Assembly (NCBI GenBank): GCA_021734045.1
Contig: JAIPJR010000083.1
Coordinates: 1 to 10,312 of the forward strand
From: Fidelibacterota bacterium
GTDB lineage: Bacteria; Fidelibacterota; UBA8477
Length of the DNA: 10,312 nt
Reading direction: 5' to 3'
The notes beneath the pieces were generated by a model. The model worked only from the letters and a program-made list of their open reading frames with translations, had not been told where the DNA came from and did no database searches. How positions within the stretch are numbered: position 1 is the first letter of the stretch; each line of letters opens with the position of its first letter. The position numbers were made by a program, and so were the translations under genes. Of this stretch, positions 7,240-10,312 are shown piece by piece.

Positions 7240-7674
7240 ATGAAACCGATTATTGACCACATACAAATAACGGTAAAAGACCTAAATGTTGCAGAGGCCT
7301 TCTATGACAAGCTAATGCCCATCTTAGGTTTTAACCTTGATCGCAAATTAAAAGGGAAAGTTGCTTCAAATGATTTTGATGTCGTGGAGTACTTTCACCC
7401 ACTGCTGACTTTTGGTATCAATTCACCAAGACAAGTATTCAAAAATGACACCATTCATCGAAGAAAACCAGGCGCATTACATCATCTCGCTTTTCAAGCA
7501 GGATCTTGTGAAGAAATTGACAGACTGTATCCACAGATAAGAAACATCGGTGCGATAATTGTTGATCCACCAAAATTTTATCCGCAGCATGGTGAAAGTT
7601 ATTATGCCCTGTTCTTCAAAGATACTGAAGGAATAAAGTACGAAATTGTTTATGAGGAACGTGCATCAACTTGA
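7240..7674 (+). CDS. VOC-superfamily (glyoxalase/bleomycin-resistance fold) protein
   Basis: This 144-residue protein has the vicinal-oxygen-chelate layout of two beta-alpha-beta-beta-beta modules. The first module opens DHIQITVKDLNVAEAFYDKLMPILGF (cut here only by domain, 6-31), with His7. The second has ALHHLAF with His82 (79-85). The end FFKDTEGIKYEIVYE (125-139) carries Glu135. His7, His82 and Glu135 sit where family members bind a divalent metal. Functions range over glyoxalase, dioxygenase, epimerase and antibiotic binding, and the substrate cannot be read here. By my hand count the gene is about 38% GC, against roughly 55% or more in the sampled part of buk, suggesting recent acquisition. 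No operon partner is evident. Confidence 0.88.
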   Translation: MKPIIDHIQITVKDLNVAEAFYDKLMPILGFNLDRKLKGKVASNDFDVVEYFHPLLTFGINSPRQVFKNDTIHRRKPGALHHLAFQAGSCEEIDRLYPQIRNIGAIIVDPPKFYPQHGESYYALFFKDTEGIKYEIVYEERAST

Positions 7675-7933
7675 AACATACGACATGCAGTTCTAATGGA
7701 AATAATTTGCACGACCGCACAACAATGGTCTTCGTGATGCGCACAAATGTTCTGATATGAAAGCAGCTTCATTAAACAAACTTATCGGTTAACGGGCTGT
7801 GAAGTGCCTTGAAAACCTACACGATCTATAGCAGGGACCCGTATGACCATCAAAAAAAATGACTCTAGACAACAGACCGAAATATTTTGACGATGCTGAT
7901 TGATAGACAATATCAACAAGGATCAGGTCCGCC
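7675..7933. other. AT-rich spacer after the VOC gene
   Basis: I find no reading frame, RNA gene or clear hairpin in these 259 bp. Composition matches the VOC gene rather than the flanking genes, so the spacer probably arrived with it. GTTAAC at about 7788 and a CAAAAAAAATGA run near 7850 are the only notable words. AAGGA about 13 bases before the following ATG at 7934 is a poor ribosome binding site. Confidence 0.4.
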
Positions 7934-8500
7934 ATGAGTAGAATCATTGCCGCAATCAACGTGACACTGGATGGGTTTTGCGATCATACAGCCATCCATC
8001 CCGACGAAGAAATACATGCGCATTACGCTGAATTATTAAGCCGTGCTGATGCGGTTCTGTACGGCAGAATGACGTATGAACTGATGAAATTTTGGCAGGA
8101 ACTGATCGTGAATCCCTCCGGTGAACAATCAATGGACGATTTTGCTGTGACGATTGACAACACCCCCAAAATTGTCTTCTCGCATACGCTGAAAACCACC
8201 GGCTGGGACAGTGCAGAGCTGTCAAATCAACCCCTCGAACAAAATGTCATGACCCTCAGGCAGCAATCGGGAGGCGACATTCTTGTTGGCAGCCGGAGTT
8301 TAATCATTCAGCTCATGCAACAGAATTTGATCGATGAATATCAACTTTGCGTTCACCCGGTTATCGCGGGGAATGGTTTGCCCTTATTTGAAAAAATGAA
8401 CGACCATAAAATCCTTAAACTGATCAAAACGAAGCCATTCAGCGGGGGCGCCATCGTGCTGTATTACGAACCGGCAGAGGGATTGTTTTGCCGCAGATGA
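7934..8500 (+). CDS. Second DHFR-fold (RibD C-terminal domain family) reductase, altered C-terminus
   Basis: This 188-residue protein is of the YyaP/YwjB-like stand-alone reductase type. It shows IIAAINVTLDGFCDH (4-18), the nucleotide-binding VLYGRMTYELM (41-51), GGDILVGSRSLIIQLM (113-128) with its glycine turn, and HPVIAGNGLPLF (141-152). The substrate is unknown. It is clearly a different subfamily from the reductase at 4666: the motifs correspond, but overall identity is low. Family proteins usually end shortly after a YYEPA-like strand. Here YYEPA (177-181) is followed by EGLFCRR, and the last six residues and the stop codon lie inside the repeat that starts at 8481. The native stop therefore appears to have been replaced when the repeat inserted. 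The fold is complete, so the protein is probably still active. Confidence 0.88.
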   Translation: MSRIIAAINVTLDGFCDHTAIHPDEEIHAHYAELLSRADAVLYGRMTYELMKFWQELIVNPSGEQSMDDFAVTIDNTPKIVFSHTLKTTGWDSAELSNQPLEQNVMTLRQQSGGDILVGSRSLIIQLMQQNLIDEYQLCVHPVIAGNGLPLFEKMNDHKILKLIKTKPFSGGAIVLYYEPAEGLFCRR

Positions 8501-8735
8501 CGCAGATAACGCGGATAAAGCCCCAATACTGATTATTCTCCCCTTTTTAAGGGGAGACACAGAGGGGTTGTATTTTTAGAGTAAGAAGAAAGCGAAAAAG
8601 GCAGTTGACCACCGAGACGACAGAGCGTTCCCGGAGAACACAGAGGGTGAAATAAAGTTCCGGCCGTCGTTATAAGAAATCTCCCCTTGAGGGGAGAAAA
8701 AGAGGGGTGTTGGTTTTTGAGAAAGAGAAGAAAAT
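8481..8735 (+). repeat. Modular 3'-end repeat, longest copy
   Basis: Module order is: GATTGTTTTGC lead; three tandem 9-mers (CGCAGATGA, CGCAGATAA, CGCGGATAA at 8492-8518); a hairpin with 8 bp stem CTCCCCTT 8538-8545 / AAGGGGAG 8549-8556; a CACCGAGACGACAGAG and GAACACAGAG purine-rich stretch; then a second hairpin, CTCCCC 8681-8686 / GGGGAG 8691-8696 with loop TTGA. Bases 8481-8636 match 10166-10312 with one 9 bp gap and a handful of substitutions. Bases from about 8586 match the reverse of 5341-5475. No open reading frame or transposase is encoded, so any movement would need a trans-acting enzyme. Confidence 0.9.
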
Positions 8736-8758
8736 CCCGGGGGAATAAAAACCCCTGC
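8735..8758 (+). repeat. Short GC-rich word shared with the topA upstream spacer
   Basis: TCCCGGGGGAATAAAAACCC begins this word. It matches TCCCGGGGG...AACCCCTAC at 3969-3993 with few changes. GGGG and CCCC arms around an A-rich loop allow a small hairpin in both. Confidence 0.45.
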
Positions 8759-8767
8759 GAATAATCA

Positions 8768-8809
8768 GGTTTTATCCCAACAAGACTTGGGAATTGTTGG
8801 GGAAAAACC
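8768..8809. repeat. Long imperfect hairpin upstream of the peptidase gene
   Basis: CCCAACAA (8776-8783) and TTGTTGGG (8794-8801) form a perfect 8 bp stem around a 10-base loop. After one wobble and one mismatch the pairing resumes with GGTTTT (8768-8773) and AAAACC (8804-8809). In all, 14 of 16 positions pair by Watson-Crick rules, plus one G-T. No T-tract follows, so a standard terminator is unlikely; a REP-like element or leader structure are alternatives. Confidence 0.6.
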
Positions 8810-8867
8810 GAGGTCGAAGGGCAACCGGGCTGAATTGATTAAAGCGTTGACGGTGACGAGTAAGATA

Positions 8868-8882
8868 CTGAAACGGGTTCAG
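8868..8882. repeat. CTGAA-N5-TTCAG palindrome, upstream copy
   Basis: CTGAA, ACGGG, TTCAG, followed by CATCT. A related palindrome with the same arms lies just past the peptidase gene at 10136-10150, so the gene is bracketed by them. Confidence 0.5.
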
Positions 8883-8962
8883 CATCTCCAAACAGACAGA
8901 ACACCCATTCCCTCATTGGCTCAAAAAGAGGCTTGGAGAATAAAAAAATCATAAGGCACACC

Positions 8963-10111
8963 ATGAAACCATTACCGCTTTTCACCGCAGTTCTGTTAAT
9001 ATTCACCATGACGACATTCCCACAGGAAAGCAGCAAAAAATGCCCCCGGGATTACGGCATCACCATCGGTGTTTTGCCCACCGGCGCGCACAACGCGATT
9101 ACGGATGTGGCTGGTGTGCAGGTGGGGCATACGACCCTCATCTCCCGCAATCACATCCGCACGGGCGTTACCGCCATTCTGCCACATACGGGCAATATTT
9201 TTCAGCAAAAAGTACCTGCCGCCATTTACATCGGAAATGGCTTCGGAAAATTGGCCGGTTACAGCCAGGTTCGGGAGTTGGGCACACTGGAAACCCCCAT
9301 TATCCTCACCAATACCCTGAGTGTCCCGGTGGCCAGCGATGCACTCATCAGCTACACACTGGAACAGCCGGGAAATGAATCGGTACGCTCGGTGAATCCT
9401 GTGGTGGGTGAAACCAATGACGGTGGTCTGAATGACATTCGCGGGCGGCATGTGGAAACCAAACATGTGCTCCGGGCGATTGAGAATGCCACAACCGGAC
9501 CGGTTCCAGAAGGCAATGTGGGAGCGGGCACCGGGACGATTTGTTTTGGGTTCAAAGGCGGTATCGGTACGGCATCCCGGATTCTCCCGGAATCGCTGGG
9601 TGGTTATACGGTGGGTGTGCTGGTACAGACTAATTTTGGTGGAGTGCTGGAGATTAACGGCGTGCCGGTGGGTGAAGAATTGGGACATTATTCATACCGG
9701 GATCAGATAATGGGAGACGCCGACGGTTCGTGTATGATGGTGGTGGCCACGGATGCACCGCTTTCTCCACGGAATCTGGAACGCCTGGCCAAGCGCGCCA
9801 TGTTGGGACTGGCCAAGACCGGTGGCATTGCATCCAATGGCAGTGGTGATTATGTCATTGCATTCTCTACTTCCCCGGAAAATTTCGTTCCTTACAACAA
9901 CGAGAGCCCGTTTTATCACCCAAAATTCCTGCGGAATGACGCCGTTTCGCCCCTTTTCCTGGCCACGATTGAAGCGACTGAAGAGGCAATCATCAATTCC
10001 CTGTTTGCAGCCGAGACCATGACGGGTCATAATGACCGGACGGTGGAAGCCCTCCCTGTTGACCGTGTGCTGCAGATTATGAAAGAGTATAATAGGATTC
10101 CGTCACGCTGA
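8963..10111 (+). CDS. Exported P1-family peptidase (DmpA/BapA-like aminopeptidase)
   Basis: Members are N-terminal-nucleophile hydrolases that cleave themselves to form an active Ser and then remove N-terminal L- or D-residues or beta-amino acids. The protein has 382 residues from the ATG at 8963, which has AAGG six bases upstream; an in-frame TTG at 8933 would place ten polar residues before the signal peptide and is rejected. A Sec signal peptide covers about 1-21 (MKPLPLFTAVLLIFTMTTF), so a periplasmic location is expected. Family motifs are NAITDVAGVQVGHTTL (44-59), TGVTAILP (67-74), NGFGK (92-96), VGETNDGGLND (148-158), VGAGTGTICFGFKGGIG (186-202) and GVLVQTNFG (218-226). The self-cleavage site is Gly255-Ser256 in DADGSCMMVVATDAPL. 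NGSGD (292-296) matches the active-site loop. No partner gene is evident. Confidence 0.93.
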   Translation: MKPLPLFTAVLLIFTMTTFPQESSKKCPRDYGITIGVLPTGAHNAITDVAGVQVGHTTLISRNHIRTGVTAILPHTGNIFQQKVPAAIYIGNGFGKLAGYSQVRELGTLETPIILTNTLSVPVASDALISYTLEQPGNESVRSVNPVVGETNDGGLNDIRGRHVETKHVLRAIENATTGPVPEGNVGAGTGTICFGFKGGIGTASRILPESLGGYTVGVLVQTNFGGVLEINGVPVGEELGHYSYRDQIMGDADGSCMMVVATDAPLSPRNLERLAKRAMLGLAKTGGIASNGSGDYVIAFSTSPENFVPYNNESPFYHPKFLRNDAVSPLFLATIEATEEAIINSLFAAETMTGHNDRTVEALPVDRVLQIMKEYNRIPSR

Positions 10112-10150
10112 ATCCGATTCAGGGACTTACAGAAACTGAACCAAGTTCAG
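10108..10150. repeat. Paired CTGAA/TTCAG palindromes at the peptidase 3' end
   Basis: CTGAAT 10108-10113, CCG, ATTCAG 10117-10122 is a perfect 6 bp stem overlapping the peptidase stop codon. CTGAA 10136-10140, CCAAG, TTCAG 10146-10150 follows. Flanking GTCACG and CATGAC words extend the symmetry loosely. The pair resembles REP-type intergenic palindromes. With no T-tract it is not called an intrinsic terminator. Confidence 0.55.
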
Positions 10151-10165
10151 CAGCATGACTTTTGA

Positions 10166-10312
10166 GATTGTTTTGCCGCAGATGACGCAGATAAAGCCCC
10201 AATACTGATTATTCTCCCCTTTTTAAGGGGAGACACAGAGGGGTTGCATTTTTAGAGTAAGAAGAAAGATAAAAAGGCAGTTGACCACCGAGACCACAGA
10301 GCGTGCCCTGAG
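10166..10312 (+). repeat. Modular 3'-end repeat, copy running off the window
   Basis: This copy matches 8481-8636 nearly base for base. It has two tandem 9-mers (10177-10194) instead of three, and a few substitutions such as C for T near 10249. The first hairpin is intact: CTCCCCTT 10214-10221, AAGGGGAG 10225-10232. It starts 55 bp past the peptidase stop in the sense orientation and continues beyond the window. Confidence 0.9.

Noticed and set aside
7190-7800. VOC gene as an integron cassette: GTTGGGC at about 7196 fits the GTTRRRY core site just before the gene.
   Set aside because: No matching RYYYAAC partner or attC-like fold was found upstream, and no good core-site pair exists after the gene; GCACAAC near 7716 and GTTAACG near 7788 do not complement each other.
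8481-8735. CRISPR array or insertion sequence at the repeat clusters.
   Set aside because: No regular repeat-spacer pattern and no transposase frame; the copies are dispersed, non-coding and without clear terminal inverted repeats.
8933-8962. TTG start at 8933 for the peptidase gene.
   Set aside because: It would put MENKKIIRHT before a typical signal peptide; the ATG at 8963 has AAGG at good spacing.

Overview
The window looks like bacterial chromosome from a member of the FCB group or a neighbouring phylum. This is a tentative placement, based on a single-chain class II glycyl-tRNA synthetase, a butyrate kinase, a Sec-exported P1-family peptidase (so probably Gram-negative), moderate GC, and intergenic spacers packed with short dispersed palindromic repeats. 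No phage, plasmid, CRISPR, tRNA or rRNA signal was found. The nine protein genes are mostly housekeeping or common accessory families, and I see no convincing undescribed multi-gene system. The most unusual content lies in the spacers.

Layout. Positions 1-281 are a repeat-rich spacer. Then, on the minus strand, topA (DNA topoisomerase I) is followed after 50 bp by the glycyl-tRNA synthetase gene, probably one transcription unit. A 296 bp divergent spacer leads to plus-strand genes for a pterin-4a-carbinolamine dehydratase and a RibD_C/DHFR-fold reductase. A minus-strand butyrate kinase gene follows, convergent with the reductase. Its promoter region is shared with a divergent small four-helix membrane protein. 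An AT-rich VOC-family protein gene, a second DHFR-fold reductase gene and an exported DmpA/BapA-like aminopeptidase gene complete the plus strand.

How the parts relate. topA and glyQS serve DNA supercoiling and translation. The carbinolamine dehydratase next to a pterin-reductase-like fold could act in pterin recycling, but the two genes are separated by an inverted-repeat element and the link is weak. Butyrate kinase normally works with phosphotransbutyrylase, which is not here. The VOC gene is clearly more AT-rich than its neighbours and sits in a foreign-looking stretch with a 26 bp near-palindrome just upstream.

Repeats. A modular repeat occurs at least three times (about 5341-5475 reversed, 8481-8735, 10166 to the window end), with a diverged relative at about 110-228 reversed. 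Every copy lies directly downstream of a stop codon (butyrate kinase, second reductase, peptidase, glyQS) and in the same orientation as the gene it follows. One copy supplies the last codons and the stop of the second reductase. This sense-oriented 3'-end placement, with several other hairpins and small palindromes, is the main feature worth following up.
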